From contig FR898226.1 of assembly GCA_000437375.1 (NCBI GenBank), positions 187,677 through 234,004 on the forward strand: a stretch of 46,328 bases of DNA, given 5' to 3'. Positions 15,989-24,771 of the stretch are shown piece by piece (the first letter of the stretch is position 1; the number at the start of each line of letters is the position of its first letter). The notes below the pieces were generated by a model, which saw nothing but the letters and a program-made list of their open reading frames with translations, did not search any database and was not told the origin of the DNA. The position numbers and the translations under genes are program-made. Origin of the DNA: Eubacterium sp. CAG:841. GTDB lineage: Bacteria; Bacillota; Clostridia; Oscillospirales; CAG-272.

Positions 15989-18640
15989 TTGCTTTCTCTT
16001 AAAGGGATTACTAAAAAATACTATGTCGGAGACACGGAGGTAGAAGCTCTGCGCGGAATAGATATAAATTTCCGCGAAAGTGAATTCGTTGCGATACTCG
16101 GTCAGTCCGGTTGCGGAAAGACCACGCTTCTCAACATAATCGGAGGACTTGACAGATACACAAGCGGCGACCTTGAAATTAACGGCATTTCCACAAAAAA
16201 ATATAAAGATAAGGATTGGGACAGATACCGTAACCATTCAATAGGTTTTGTGTTTCAGTCATATAACCTTATTCCGCACCAGACGGTGCTTGCAAACGTT
16301 GAGCTTGCACTTACAATATCGGGCGTTTCAAAAACCGAAAGACGCCGCAGAGCGACCGAAGCGCTGAAAAGAGTCGGACTCGGAGATCAGATAAAAAAGA
16401 AGCCGAATCAGATGTCTGGTGGTCAGGTTCAGAGAGTCGCTATCGCACGCGCACTCGTAAACGATCCCGATATTCTCCTCGCCGACGAACCGACAGGCGC
16501 GCTTGATACGGAAACAAGCGTAGCCGTTATGGAAATCCTGAAAGAAGTCGCAAAAGACAAGCTCGTTATAATGGTCACCCACAACCCCGACCTTGCCGAA
16601 AAATATGCTACCCGCACCGTTCGCCTTCTCGACGGAAAAATAATATCAGATTCTCAGCCCTTTATACCAACCGAAAAAGACAAAACTGTAGCTGCCGAGC
16701 GCAGTGCCGCAGAAAAGAAAAAAGGCAAACGACAGATGTCGTTTGCAACGGCAACAGCGCTTTCATTCAACAATCTGAAAACAAAAAAAGGCAGAACCAT
16801 TCTCACTTCGTTTGCCGGAAGTATAGGAATAATAGGCATAGCGCTTATAATGGCTGTATCAAGCGGCTTCAAAAACTATATAAACACCGTTCAGGCAGAT
16901 ACCCTTTCGTCGTATCCGCTCAGCATAACGCGTGAATCCGTAGACCTTTCCTCAATGATGGCATCGATGATGTCCGGCAAATCTCCGTCGGGCGAACATC
17001 CGCTTGACAAAATATATTCCCGCGATGTTCTTGTCGAAATGATGAAAACAATGTCGTCCGGAACAAGAACGAGCGAACTTTCAAGCTTCAAGAAATATCT
17101 TGACAGCGGTGAAAGCGGAATTGAAAGCTATATAAACGGAATACAGTACGGTTACGGCGTAACGCCTAAAATATACTTTAAGGACAGTAGCGGCAAGCTT
17201 GTTCGCGTGAGTCCAGGCACGGTTATGGAAAACCTTTACGGCAGTGCTTACGCCTCGATGTCCGCAAAATCCGCGCAATATTCCGGAATGAATTCATCAA
17301 TCGTGTGGACGGAAATTCTCGACAACCGCGACTTTGTAAAATCCCAATACGACGTTCTTGCCGGTGAATGGCCCGAAAGCGATGATTTCACAAAGCTTGT
17401 TTTCGTGGTTGACAAAAACAACGAAGTAAGCGATTTCGTTCTTTATTCGCTCGGTCTGCGAGATCAGAGCGAAATAGACGATATGAAAGTAAAAATAATG
17501 GAGCATAAGCCCATCGAATCCGAGCAGACCACATACACCTATGATGAGATTCTCGGTCTTGAATACAAGCTTATTCTCGATACCGACCTTTGGGCATACG
17601 ACGAAAATACAAACACATGGCTTGATAAAAGAGAAGATTCGGACCATCTGAAATCAACAGTAGAAAACGGAAAAACTCTTACCGTTGCCTGCATTGTCCG
17701 TCCCACTCAAAACGCTTCCGCCACATCCATAAGCGGCTCGGTAGGATATTCTTCAAGCCTTACGAAATATATTATAAACAGCATAAACAACTCCGATATA
17801 GTCAAAGCTCAGTTTTCGGATAAAAACACGGACATCTTCACCGGACTTCCGTTTGAAACAGGCGAAAAAAAGAAGCTTACAATGGAGGATGTAAACGCTT
17901 ATATCCTTACGCTTCCCGAAGCGGAACAGGCTCAGATGAAAGCATATATCGCCTCAATGGACGAAGAATCCGTGCTTAAATTGTTTGAAGAAAAGCTTTC
18001 TGCAAAAACATCTGCCGCCACATATGACGGAAACCTTGAAAAGCTCGGCGTAAAAGACATTGAAAATCCCGAAGTCATAAATATTTACCCCGTTGACTTT
18101 GAAGCCAAAGACAACGTAAAAGACGTCATCTCCGCATACAATGACAAAGTAAAAGCAGCGGGCGAAAACGAAAAAGTAATAAGCTATTCGGACTACGTCG
18201 GCATATTGCTTTCATCCGTGACAAAAATAATAAACACAATAACCTACGTGCTTATAGCATTCGTTGCGATATCGCTCGTTGTTTCCTCAATAATGATAGG
18301 AATCATCACTTATATCTCCGTTCTCGAAAGAACAAAGGAAATAGGTATTCTCCGCTCGATAGGCGCGTCAAAGAAGGACGTTTCAAGAGTATTCAACGCG
18401 GAAACATTTATAATCGGACTTATTTCAGGTGCAATGGGAATAGGAATAACGCTTCTTATATTACTTCCCGTAAATCTTATTCTGAATTCCCTCACGGGCA
18501 TCGTTTCGATAGCGGCTCTGCCGCCTGTCGGCGCCGCGATACTCATCGCGCTCAGCATTCTGCTCACCGTCATAGCAGGTCTTTTCCCCGCAAAAATAGC
18601 TTCAAAGAAAGACCCGGTAATAGCGCTGAGAACAGAATAA
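15989..18640 (+). CDS. MacB-type ABC transporter, fused ATPase and FtsX permease
   Basis: An 883-residue fusion. Residues 1-225 are an ABC ATPase of the LolD/MacB type: Walker A GQSGCGKTT near 39-46, signature MSGGQVQRVAIARAL near 145, Walker B ILLADEPTGALD. A charged linker follows, then a first transmembrane helix (about 275-295), a large extracytoplasmic domain of ~450 residues, and three C-terminal helices with the FtsX core (ISVLERTKEIGILRSIGASKKDV). TTG at 15989 is chosen because GAGGTG lies 6 bases upstream; a longer in-frame TTG at 15944 lacks a ribosome site. Substrate unknown: lipid, peptide or antibiotic export is typical. Not obviously paired with an accessory or sensor gene. Confidence 0.9.
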   Translation: MLSLKGITKKYYVGDTEVEALRGIDINFRESEFVAILGQSGCGKTTLLNIIGGLDRYTSGDLEINGISTKKYKDKDWDRYRNHSIGFVFQSYNLIPHQTVLANVELALTISGVSKTERRRRATEALKRVGLGDQIKKKPNQMSGGQVQRVAIARALVNDPDILLADEPTGALDTETSVAVMEILKEVAKDKLVIMVTHNPDLAEKYATRTVRLLDGKIISDSQPFIPTEKDKTVAAERSAAEKKKGKRQMSFATATALSFNNLKTKKGRTILTSFAGSIGIIGIALIMAVSSGFKNYINTVQADTLSSYPLSITRESVDLSSMMASMMSGKSPSGEHPLDKIYSRDVLVEMMKTMSSGTRTSELSSFKKYLDSGESGIESYINGIQYGYGVTPKIYFKDSSGKLVRVSPGTVMENLYGSAYASMSAKSAQYSGMNSSIVWTEILDNRDFVKSQYDVLAGEWPESDDFTKLVFVVDKNNEVSDFVLYSLGLRDQSEIDDMKVKIMEHKPIESEQTTYTYDEILGLEYKLILDTDLWAYDENTNTWLDKREDSDHLKSTVENGKTLTVACIVRPTQNASATSISGSVGYSSSLTKYIINSINNSDIVKAQFSDKNTDIFTGLPFETGEKKKLTMEDVNAYILTLPEAEQAQMKAYIASMDEESVLKLFEEKLSAKTSAATYDGNLEKLGVKDIENPEVINIYPVDFEAKDNVKDVISAYNDKVKAAGENEKVISYSDYVGILLSSVTKIINTITYVLIAFVAISLVVSSIMIGIITYISVLERTKEIGILRSIGASKKDVSRVFNAETFIIGLISGAMGIGITLLILLPVNLILNSLTGIVSIAALPPVGAAILIALSILLTVIAGLFPAKIASKKDPVIALRTE

Positions 18641-18653
18641 AAAAACAAAGCAA

Positions 18654-18680
18654 AAATCCCGCTTGTGCGGGATTTTTTAT
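18654..18680. terminator. Bidirectional terminator between ABC transporter and ECF sigma gene
   Basis: AAAAATCCCGC, loop TTGT, GCGGGATTTTTT. A-rich on one side and T-rich on the other, so it can serve both convergent genes. The same stem recurs at 20441-20465 and 32085-32107. Confidence 0.85.
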
Positions 18681-18682
18681 TG

Positions 18683-20365
18683 TCAGTTCGGCAATATAAG
18701 AGTCATCAATGCTTTTCTCTGCCCCTCTGTCGGCAGTTTAAGCTTGCCGTTGCTTAAAAGAGTGACGATACAATGAAGCAAAAACCATCCATCGGAATTG
18801 AAGATGAACTGCATTTGATATTCAACCATCTTTCTTATATGCTCCGGAACGGCATTTACAGAAGCTTCTATAAAAGGCTTTTTAAGCTCAGCAAAGGTAT
18901 CTGCATATTTGAGCTTTATTTTCTTACCGATATCAAGCAGTTTTTGCTTGATATCGTTGCTCGCAAGCGATACAATCTGCCAGGATGATTTAAAATAGCC
19001 GTCATAATCGCCGTTCGTCTTTATATATCCGCGCTCGGCAAGCCATGCGTATTCGTTTTTTGAAAGAATTCCGGACTCTTCCTCACTTTCATAAAGTGAC
19101 AAAACCCGATGCGCTTCATCGGAGAAATCAAGCATATACTCATCGCCGCCGACCCTGTCTGTCCATTCGCTTTTTATCTGCCAGAAAGTATGTCCGTTTT
19201 TCCCGCCATATGATGTCCACATCGGTCCGCACCAATTTTTCATATATACATAGTCATCGGGGATGTCGCACTGTTGCACTTCAAGCGATGCATAAAAAAT
19301 ATTATGACTTCCGTCAGGGCGTATCGTCGCAACTTCTTCAAACGAAATGCTCTTATCTATAAGCTCTTCGCCAGAGCATGCAGCGATATACGGAATAAGC
19401 GACCATAAAATAAAGTTATCGTCAGCACGGGGGCTTTCCGTAAGCGATATAGGAGCATCGGTCTGTCCGCATACGATATCGGGATCAGACAGAATTCCGG
19501 AAGACACAAGCTCATCGTACAAATCATTTGCAAACAAATTCGAAGCTCTTCTGTACATCTCATTCTCAATAGTCATAATCTCTTTCGACGGTATATCGAT
19601 TATGAAATTTGCGATGTATCTATCACCTTTTTTCAGAAGAAGACCATATTCTTCAAGTGTTTCGATCTCGCTTTCGATATACACGGGCGAAACGCCGAGA
19701 TCATCGGCAATATTGCCGACCGTCTTTGCACTTTCTCTGACGCAGTAGCAAATATTCTGCGACAAAACGGAGTGTAAATAATCCGACAATCCTGTTTTAC
19801 CAGAAGAGCCGCTAAGTCCGATTCTACTGAATTTTATTGGATTGAATTTAAGCTCACTTGTTTTTCTCATAGTATCCATACCTCTTTTCAGTTCTTTTTT
19901 AGCTTCAAACAAGTGCCATTTGACTGTGCCGAGCGGAATATCAAGCTCCTTTGCAATGTCTGCCTGCTTACGGTTCTCAAAATAATAAGCAATAACAATT
20001 CTTCTCTGCAGCTTTGAAAGATACGCTATCTCGGCTTGCAAACGATGTAAAAAATCCACATCTTCTGCATCATCCAAAGACAAGTCTGCCTCTCCAATCA
20101 TATCTGCCGCTTCGTCTATCGGCACACCGATTATGCTCCTTGCGCTCTCGCGATAATAATTACTGAGCGCATTGTGTGCAACTGTCCATATGAATTTATC
20201 GTAACTTTCTATATCATCCTTGCAGAGAAGCGCACGGAACACGCGCAGAATTATTTCCTGCGAAAGGTCTTCGGCGTCATGCATGGTTTTGCACCGTTTA
20301 AGTGCAAAACCGAATACAGGTTTTAAGTATTCCGTTATGATGTTTTCCGCATCTTGTCTTTTCAC
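18683..20365 (-). CDS. ECF-type sigma factor with long C-terminal extension
   Basis: A 560-residue protein. Residues ~1-80 are sigma region 2 (FALKRCKTMHDAEDLSQEI, IWTVAHNALSNYYRE) and ~110-165 region 4 (LSKLQRRIVIAYYFENRKQADIAKELDIPLGTVKWHL). Ordinary ECF factors end here, but this one continues ~395 residues. First comes a probable winged-helix part (about 195-255, AKTVGNIADDLGVSPVYIESEIETLEEYGLLLKKG), then ~300 residues I do not recognise, rich in Trp, Tyr and Asp and with no membrane helix. GTG at 20365 is chosen because AGAGG sits 9 bases upstream. No anti-sigma gene is adjacent, so the extension may regulate the factor. Confidence 0.8.
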   Translation of the reverse strand: MKRQDAENIITEYLKPVFGFALKRCKTMHDAEDLSQEIILRVFRALLCKDDIESYDKFIWTVAHNALSNYYRESARSIIGVPIDEAADMIGEADLSLDDAEDVDFLHRLQAEIAYLSKLQRRIVIAYYFENRKQADIAKELDIPLGTVKWHLFEAKKELKRGMDTMRKTSELKFNPIKFSRIGLSGSSGKTGLSDYLHSVLSQNICYCVRESAKTVGNIADDLGVSPVYIESEIETLEEYGLLLKKGDRYIANFIIDIPSKEIMTIENEMYRRASNLFANDLYDELVSSGILSDPDIVCGQTDAPISLTESPRADDNFILWSLIPYIAACSGEELIDKSISFEEVATIRPDGSHNIFYASLEVQQCDIPDDYVYMKNWCGPMWTSYGGKNGHTFWQIKSEWTDRVGGDEYMLDFSDEAHRVLSLYESEEESGILSKNEYAWLAERGYIKTNGDYDGYFKSSWQIVSLASNDIKQKLLDIGKKIKLKYADTFAELKKPFIEASVNAVPEHIRKMVEYQMQFIFNSDGWFLLHCIVTLLSNGKLKLPTEGQRKALMTLILPN

Positions 20366-20400
20366 TTGTTTGTACCTCTTTTGAAAGCTTTCACCCATAC

Positions 20401-20425
20401 AGACACGGGAGAAGAAAAAGGTTGG
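20401..20425 (-). promoter_or_regulatory. Possible ECF-type autoregulatory promoter
   Basis: On the minus strand CCAACCTTTTT (-35-like, 20425-20415) is followed by CGTGTCT (-10-like, 20407-20401), with 16 bases between AAC and GTCT. This resembles promoters read by ECF sigma factors, which often control their own gene. It lies 36 bases before the GTG start. Confidence 0.35.
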
Positions 20426-20437
20426 AACTTTTTCAAA

Positions 20438-20470
20438 CAAAAATCCCGCTTGTGCGGGATTTCTGCTTTT
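20438..20470 (-). terminator. Terminator of the surface-protein gene
   Basis: On the minus strand AAATCCCGC, loop ACAA, GCGGGATTT followed by TTGTTT. It lies between the large surface-protein gene and the sigma factor gene. Confidence 0.75.
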
Positions 20471-20478
20471 ATGTTTTA

Positions 20479-22377
20479 TTATTTTCTCTGCTGTGAAGAT
20501 CCTATCGACGCTCTGCCGCCCTTTTGGGGCCCGGAGCCTGTTCCTTTTGCAAGCACGAAAAGCACGGCTCCGGCAGCAGCAACAACAGCCACTATCGCAA
20601 GCACAACAACTATTTTTATAACGCTTCCCGGCTTTTTATCGGTGTCTTTTCCGCCCGTTGTTCCGTCGCTGAGCTTCGGAATAACTTCTCTTCTTACTAC
20701 CTCTCCGCAAACCGTACATTTTATAACGCGTGAACCTTCCTTGTCAGCCGTAGCAGCAACCTCAACTTCGGGAGCACCTTCTTTATGACCTTTGGCTTCC
20801 GCTATAACAGCTCCGCAAGCCGTACATTTTTGCGGCTCGGTACATGTAGCTTCCGCTCCGGGGGTGTGTCCCTTTGCAGGAACCACTTCACTTGAAATAA
20901 CCTTTTCACATACCTTGCAGTACTGCTCTTTCAGTCCTGCTTCCGTACATGTAGCGGTTTTTTCTCTCCATTCAAGATCGTGTCCCTTTGCTTTTATCGT
21001 CTCGCTGTAGATTGTTTCGCCGCAAAGATCGCACTTTCTTATTATGTAACCGTTTTCTGTACAAGTAGCGCTTTTTTCGCTCGTTGTAACTTTGGAGTGA
21101 GTGCATACAGGCTTTATTTCTTTTGTTTCAAACAGCACGGGATCTGACATATCTCCCGCCTCGCTTGTGTCCGTTGCAGCATATCTTTGATAGAAAATAT
21201 ATTTTCTGTTTGCTTCAAGTCCGGCAAACAAAGGCGACGACTGCCACTCTTTGCTGTCCTTTGAATATTCGCAACCGTTTACCGCATTAAGCTCGATACT
21301 CGACTCGGTCGCGCTTTTGAGCGTAGGTGCGGGAGCTTTTCCGAGCTGTTCTTTTTTGGTTTCAACAAGCATCATATCCATTTGCTTGGTTTCGATGTTT
21401 CTCCAGAACAGCCAATATTTCGTTCCGGGAGTAAGGCCGGTAAATATACCTGTTGTTGACCATTTCCCGTTACTGATATTAAGTGAATATTCATATCCCT
21501 TTTCGACGGATATCATTATTATGTTTGCTGTTGCGGAAAGTATTTTTGGCGTATACGAACCGTCACCGGGGATATTAGTTCCTCCGCTGCCGCTGTCGGA
21601 TATTTCACCGGCGCTTCCGTTTCCGAGAACAACCCTCAGTCCTTCGCTGGGTTCGCTCGCAGAATAATATTCGGTAGCCGCTCTGCGCGCATAAAACGTG
21701 TATATTCCGTTCTTTACAAGGTTCTTGAACGTTCTGCTTGTCTGCCATGTCGAAAGATCGTAAGAATATTCAAGACCATCATCGTTGCTCTTCATAAGAT
21801 CAACTGATGTCTCCCCTTTATTTATAAGCACCGGACTTTCGGGTTTCTGTCCCTGAATCAGCGCACGCTTTACCGTAACTCCGCTTCCTGCGCCTGTCAC
21901 CGTTCCGTAATCTGTACTCGATGCTGTTCCCGTAAGCGAATTTACAACTATTGATGCAGACGCCCCTGCATACGGAAGGAATTTAAACTTAAGTTTTATC
22001 GAAACTGCGTCCGAAGTAGTTACGGGCTTAGCGGACGATGAAGCTACAGCGGCAGCTACTACAAGCGTTACCGTATTGCCGTTTGTCGTTTCGCTAACGT
22101 TGAAATTCCATCCGCTCGGAAGAGTACTTTTACTGCTTACATACGAGAAATCGCCCTTATAATAAGTAAGCGTTACGGTTATTCCGTTCAGTCCGGAAGT
22201 TGCCGGATCTATATCGCTTATCTTCATTATAAATTCATCGGTCTGATCCATAGACATTGAAACAGGTCCGGTAAGCGTCATTCTGTAGGCGGGCTTGTCC
22301 TCAGCGTGAACGCAAATAGCAAAAAGCGACAAACACATAAACGCCGTCGCAATTATCAGCGCAATTATCTTTTTCAT
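20479..22377 (-). CDS. Large cell-surface protein with cohesin-like domain and Cys-rich repeats
   Basis: A 632-residue exported protein. Signal peptide at residues 1-25. About 30-175 form a beta-rich, cohesin-like region (YRMTLTGPVSMSMDQTDEFIM... LNGITVTLTYYKGDFSYVSS). Two or three similar ~90-residue units with ALEAN-R-YIFYQRYAAT or GLTPGTKYWLFWR motifs follow (fibronectin-like). Then come four imperfect Cys-rich repeats with CxxC pairs (CTHS, CDLCGE, CKVCEK, CTACGA, CTVCGE) separated by AKGH. A transmembrane helix and a short basic tail close the protein. ATG at 22377 is chosen because GGAGG precedes it. Function unknown; surface adhesion or matrix is plausible. Confidence 0.75.
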   Translation of the reverse strand: MKKIIALIIATAFMCLSLFAICVHAEDKPAYRMTLTGPVSMSMDQTDEFIMKISDIDPATSGLNGITVTLTYYKGDFSYVSSKSTLPSGWNFNVSETTNGNTVTLVVAAAVASSSAKPVTTSDAVSIKLKFKFLPYAGASASIVVNSLTGTASSTDYGTVTGAGSGVTVKRALIQGQKPESPVLINKGETSVDLMKSNDDGLEYSYDLSTWQTSRTFKNLVKNGIYTFYARRAATEYYSASEPSEGLRVVLGNGSAGEISDSGSGGTNIPGDGSYTPKILSATANIIMISVEKGYEYSLNISNGKWSTTGIFTGLTPGTKYWLFWRNIETKQMDMMLVETKKEQLGKAPAPTLKSATESSIELNAVNGCEYSKDSKEWQSSPLFAGLEANRKYIFYQRYAATDTSEAGDMSDPVLFETKEIKPVCTHSKVTTSEKSATCTENGYIIRKCDLCGETIYSETIKAKGHDLEWREKTATCTEAGLKEQYCKVCEKVISSEVVPAKGHTPGAEATCTEPQKCTACGAVIAEAKGHKEGAPEVEVAATADKEGSRVIKCTVCGEVVRREVIPKLSDGTTGGKDTDKKPGSVIKIVVVLAIVAVVAAAGAVLFVLAKGTGSGPQKGGRASIGSSQQRK

Positions 22378-22405
22378 TATTTTTTCCTCCAAAACCTTCT
22401 CTTTT

Positions 22406-22437
22406 TCAAAAAGGACTTTGCAAATGCCAAAGTCCCT
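22406..22437 (-). terminator. Terminator after the lipoprotein gene
   Basis: On the minus strand GGACTTTG, loop GCATTTG, CAAAGTCC followed by TTTTT. It lies between the lipoprotein gene and the surface-protein gene, 30 bases before the latter's start. No clear promoter lies between, so the surface-protein gene may depend on read-through. Confidence 0.8.
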
Positions 22438-22449
22438 TTCGAATCTGTC

Positions 22450-22980
22450 TTATTTGTTGCTTATAATCACAGTATTTATCACATCTTGGAGCACTTCGTC
22501 TGTAAGCGCGGAAGAAGAATAAAGAGTACACTTTATAGACCAGTCTTTATCCTCAAATCTTGACCACTCCACTATTCTCGCGCCGTCGGTAAGCGTTATA
22601 TAAATATATTCGCTTCCGCCTTCGGTATAAGATCTCATCTCATTTGGATTTATAGGAGTTGTTATACCATGAATATCCGAATAATCAAGAGATTTTGCTC
22701 CGCGGAAAACAAAATCATTGCCTTTGTATGTAAACTTTATCTGTCCGATGTCGCCCTTTTCAACGGAATATGTTGCATTGCTTACAAGCGTCTTGTCAAC
22801 CTCCATAACTATTCCGAGATCGGTTATAAACTTATCCGCAACGCTTGTTTCTTTTGTTGTTTCGGTCGTTGTGGTACCTACGGTTATATCGGGATTTACA
22901 GGATCTTTTCCTTTGCAGGCACAACAGAGCACCATAACGGTCAAAACAACCGCAAGCAGAAGTGCTGTTTTCCTTTTCAT
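22450..22980 (-). CDS. Hypothetical lipoprotein
   Basis: A 176-residue exported protein with a signal peptide ending in a Cys-rich lipobox-like VLCCACKG (Cys at about residue 22). A Thr/Glu-rich linker follows, then a ~130-residue beta-rich domain with several Tyr and Asp residues and no motif I recognise. GGAGGAAACAAAT precedes the ATG. It is followed by a terminator and the surface-protein gene. Function unknown; it could be an extracytoplasmic binding protein. Confidence 0.65.
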   Translation of the reverse strand: MKRKTALLLAVVLTVMVLCCACKGKDPVNPDITVGTTTTETTKETSVADKFITDLGIVMEVDKTLVSNATYSVEKGDIGQIKFTYKGNDFVFRGAKSLDYSDIHGITTPINPNEMRSYTEGGSEYIYITLTDGARIVEWSRFEDKDWSIKCTLYSSSALTDEVLQDVINTVIISNK

Positions 22981-23108
22981 ATTTGTTTCCTCCGTACAAA
23001 AAATCTATTAAATTGCTTACCGGCAACAGGTCAGCCGGAATCACTAATATAGTTCTATGAAAAAATTATATCATAAAGCTTACGAAAATAAAAGAGTTTT
23101 TTGTTAAA

Positions 23109-23471
23109 TTATTTTACCGAACCGGTTGCTATTATGTCGGATTCTCCGCAAATTCCCGCAAAAACGATATCGCCCTGCTCTATGGGAGCATTTACGGAAA
23201 CTCCGGAAAGTGTTTTCATCGCCTCAAAAAGCTTCTCCTTTGAAATCGGAGCACTTGTTTTTACGGGAAGATAAACTCCCTCTCTGTTCGCTACTTTTAC
23301 CGTCGTTGTAAGAGTTCTTGTGGGATGCGTAAGCTCAGCTATAGCGTATTTCTCTCCTCTCGGGCATGTATTCCCCGTAACCTTAAAGCCGTCTGCCGTT
23401 TTTTCGGCAATTAGCTGACAGCCTATCGGGCAGTTTATACATATCATTTCTTTCTTTTCGCCGATATTCAT
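23109..23471 (-). CDS. DUF1667 domain protein
   Basis: A 120-residue protein. Cysteines in CINCPIGC and NTCPRG near the N-terminus, then TRTLTTTVKVANREGVYLPVKTSAPI, match DUF1667, a family found next to GlpA-like FAD oxidoreductases in Firmicutes. The paired cysteines suggest metal or Fe-S binding. ATG at 23471 is preferred over the one at 23477, because GTGAGG is 8 bases from the former and only 2 from the latter. It is the last gene of the riboswitch-headed unit. Confidence 0.88.
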   Translation of the reverse strand: MNIGEKKEMICINCPIGCQLIAEKTADGFKVTGNTCPRGEKYAIAELTHPTRTLTTTVKVANREGVYLPVKTSAPISKEKLFEAMKTLSGVSVNAPIEQGDIVFAGICGESDIIATGSVK

Positions 23472-23481
23472 AGCCATAACC

Positions 23482-24753
23482 TCACTTTACTATTTCAACG
23501 GTGATATCGCCGTCGCACTCTTTGAGTTGCTCGCCTTTTATACGGACAAACTCCATTTCGCCCGGAGCAACCTTGCGCTTCTTTTGAAGAAGAAGTTCTT
23601 TGTCTCCGCACGAAACGCGTATTTTAACGTTTTCCATAACCGCACCGACTCTGAAATAGATCTTTATGTCTTCGGGACTTTCAGTAACATCAACTCTCTG
23701 CGGAACGGTGTATCTTACTCCGCCTGTTGCGATAACCGAAAGCGACCGCAGATAATCCGGTTCCTTGCAGCCTGCTTTTATAAACTCGGCTGCACTCTTT
23801 CCTGCAAGCTCGGCTTCTTCGGAAACATAGTCTACAAGGTCGTGAACGTGAAGTACGTTACCGCATGAACAAACTCCCGTCTGCTCGGTTCTTCTGTTCT
23901 GATTGACAGATGCGCCGCCGGTTACTCTGTCAAGCTTTATGCCTGCGCCCTTTGTAAGCTCGTTTTCGGGAAGAAGTCCACACGAAAGAAGAAGCGTATC
24001 GCATTCGATATATTCGCTTTTTTCGGGAATCACACGCAGATGCTCGTCAACCTCCGAAACCGTAACGCCCTCAACTCTTTCTTTTCCGTGTATCTTTGAT
24101 ACCGTGTGGCTGAGCTTGAGCGGTATGCCAAAATCATTAAGACACTGAACTATATTTCTGTTGAGTCCGCCGGAATACGGCATAAGCTCGCATACGAGCT
24201 TTACATTTGCGCCTTCAAGCGTCATTCTTCTCGCCATTATGAGACCAATGTCTCCCGAACCGAGAATAACAACATTCTTCCCGGGCATTTCGCCTTTTAT
24301 ATTTATAAATCTCTGTGCTGTTCCCGCCGTATATACGCCTGCGGGACGTTCGCCCGGAATGTTGAGCTGACCGCGACTTCTTTCACGGCATCCCATTGCA
24401 AGCACAACAGCGCCTGCGTCGATTGTAAATACGCCGTCCTCGCTGTTCATTGCGGTAACGATATGTCTGCCGTTCTCGCCCTGCTCTATTCCGAGAACCA
24501 TCGTCTTTACGATATAAGGGATTTCCCTTTCGATGACCATTTTCTTGTATCTGTCCGCGTATTCGGGACCGGTAAGCTCTTCGCCGAAACGATGAAGTCC
24601 GAATCCGTTATGAATACACTGACGGAGAATACCGCCGAGTCCCTCGTCGCGCTCAATTATGAGTATATCCTTTACGCCGTTGTCAAACGCGGAAACGGCT
24701 GCCGCCATTCCTGCGGGACCTCCGCCTATGACGGCAATATCACATTTTTTCAT
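23482..24753 (-). CDS. FAD/NAD-dependent oxidoreductase, partner of the GlpA-like protein
   Basis: A 423-residue two-dinucleotide-binding flavoprotein. The FAD site is IGGGPAGMAAAVSAFDNG (residues 8-25) with EELDRD-like IERDEGLGGILRQCIHNGFGLHRFGEELTG. The NAD site is VVILGSGDIGLIMARRMTLEGA (about 174-195). The pattern matches the pyridine-nucleotide oxidoreductase that is clustered with GlpA-like and DUF1667 genes in many Clostridia. It probably moves electrons between the GlpA-like subunit and NAD(P). GGAGGGAACATAGCT precedes the ATG. Confidence 0.9.
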   Translation of the reverse strand: MKKCDIAVIGGGPAGMAAAVSAFDNGVKDILIIERDEGLGGILRQCIHNGFGLHRFGEELTGPEYADRYKKMVIEREIPYIVKTMVLGIEQGENGRHIVTAMNSEDGVFTIDAGAVVLAMGCRERSRGQLNIPGERPAGVYTAGTAQRFINIKGEMPGKNVVILGSGDIGLIMARRMTLEGANVKLVCELMPYSGGLNRNIVQCLNDFGIPLKLSHTVSKIHGKERVEGVTVSEVDEHLRVIPEKSEYIECDTLLLSCGLLPENELTKGAGIKLDRVTGGASVNQNRRTEQTGVCSCGNVLHVHDLVDYVSEEAELAGKSAAEFIKAGCKEPDYLRSLSVIATGGVRYTVPQRVDVTESPEDIKIYFRVGAVMENVKIRVSCGDKELLLQKKRKVAPGEMEFVRIKGEQLKECDGDITVEIVK

Positions 24754-24771
24754 AGCTATGTTCCCTCCGCC

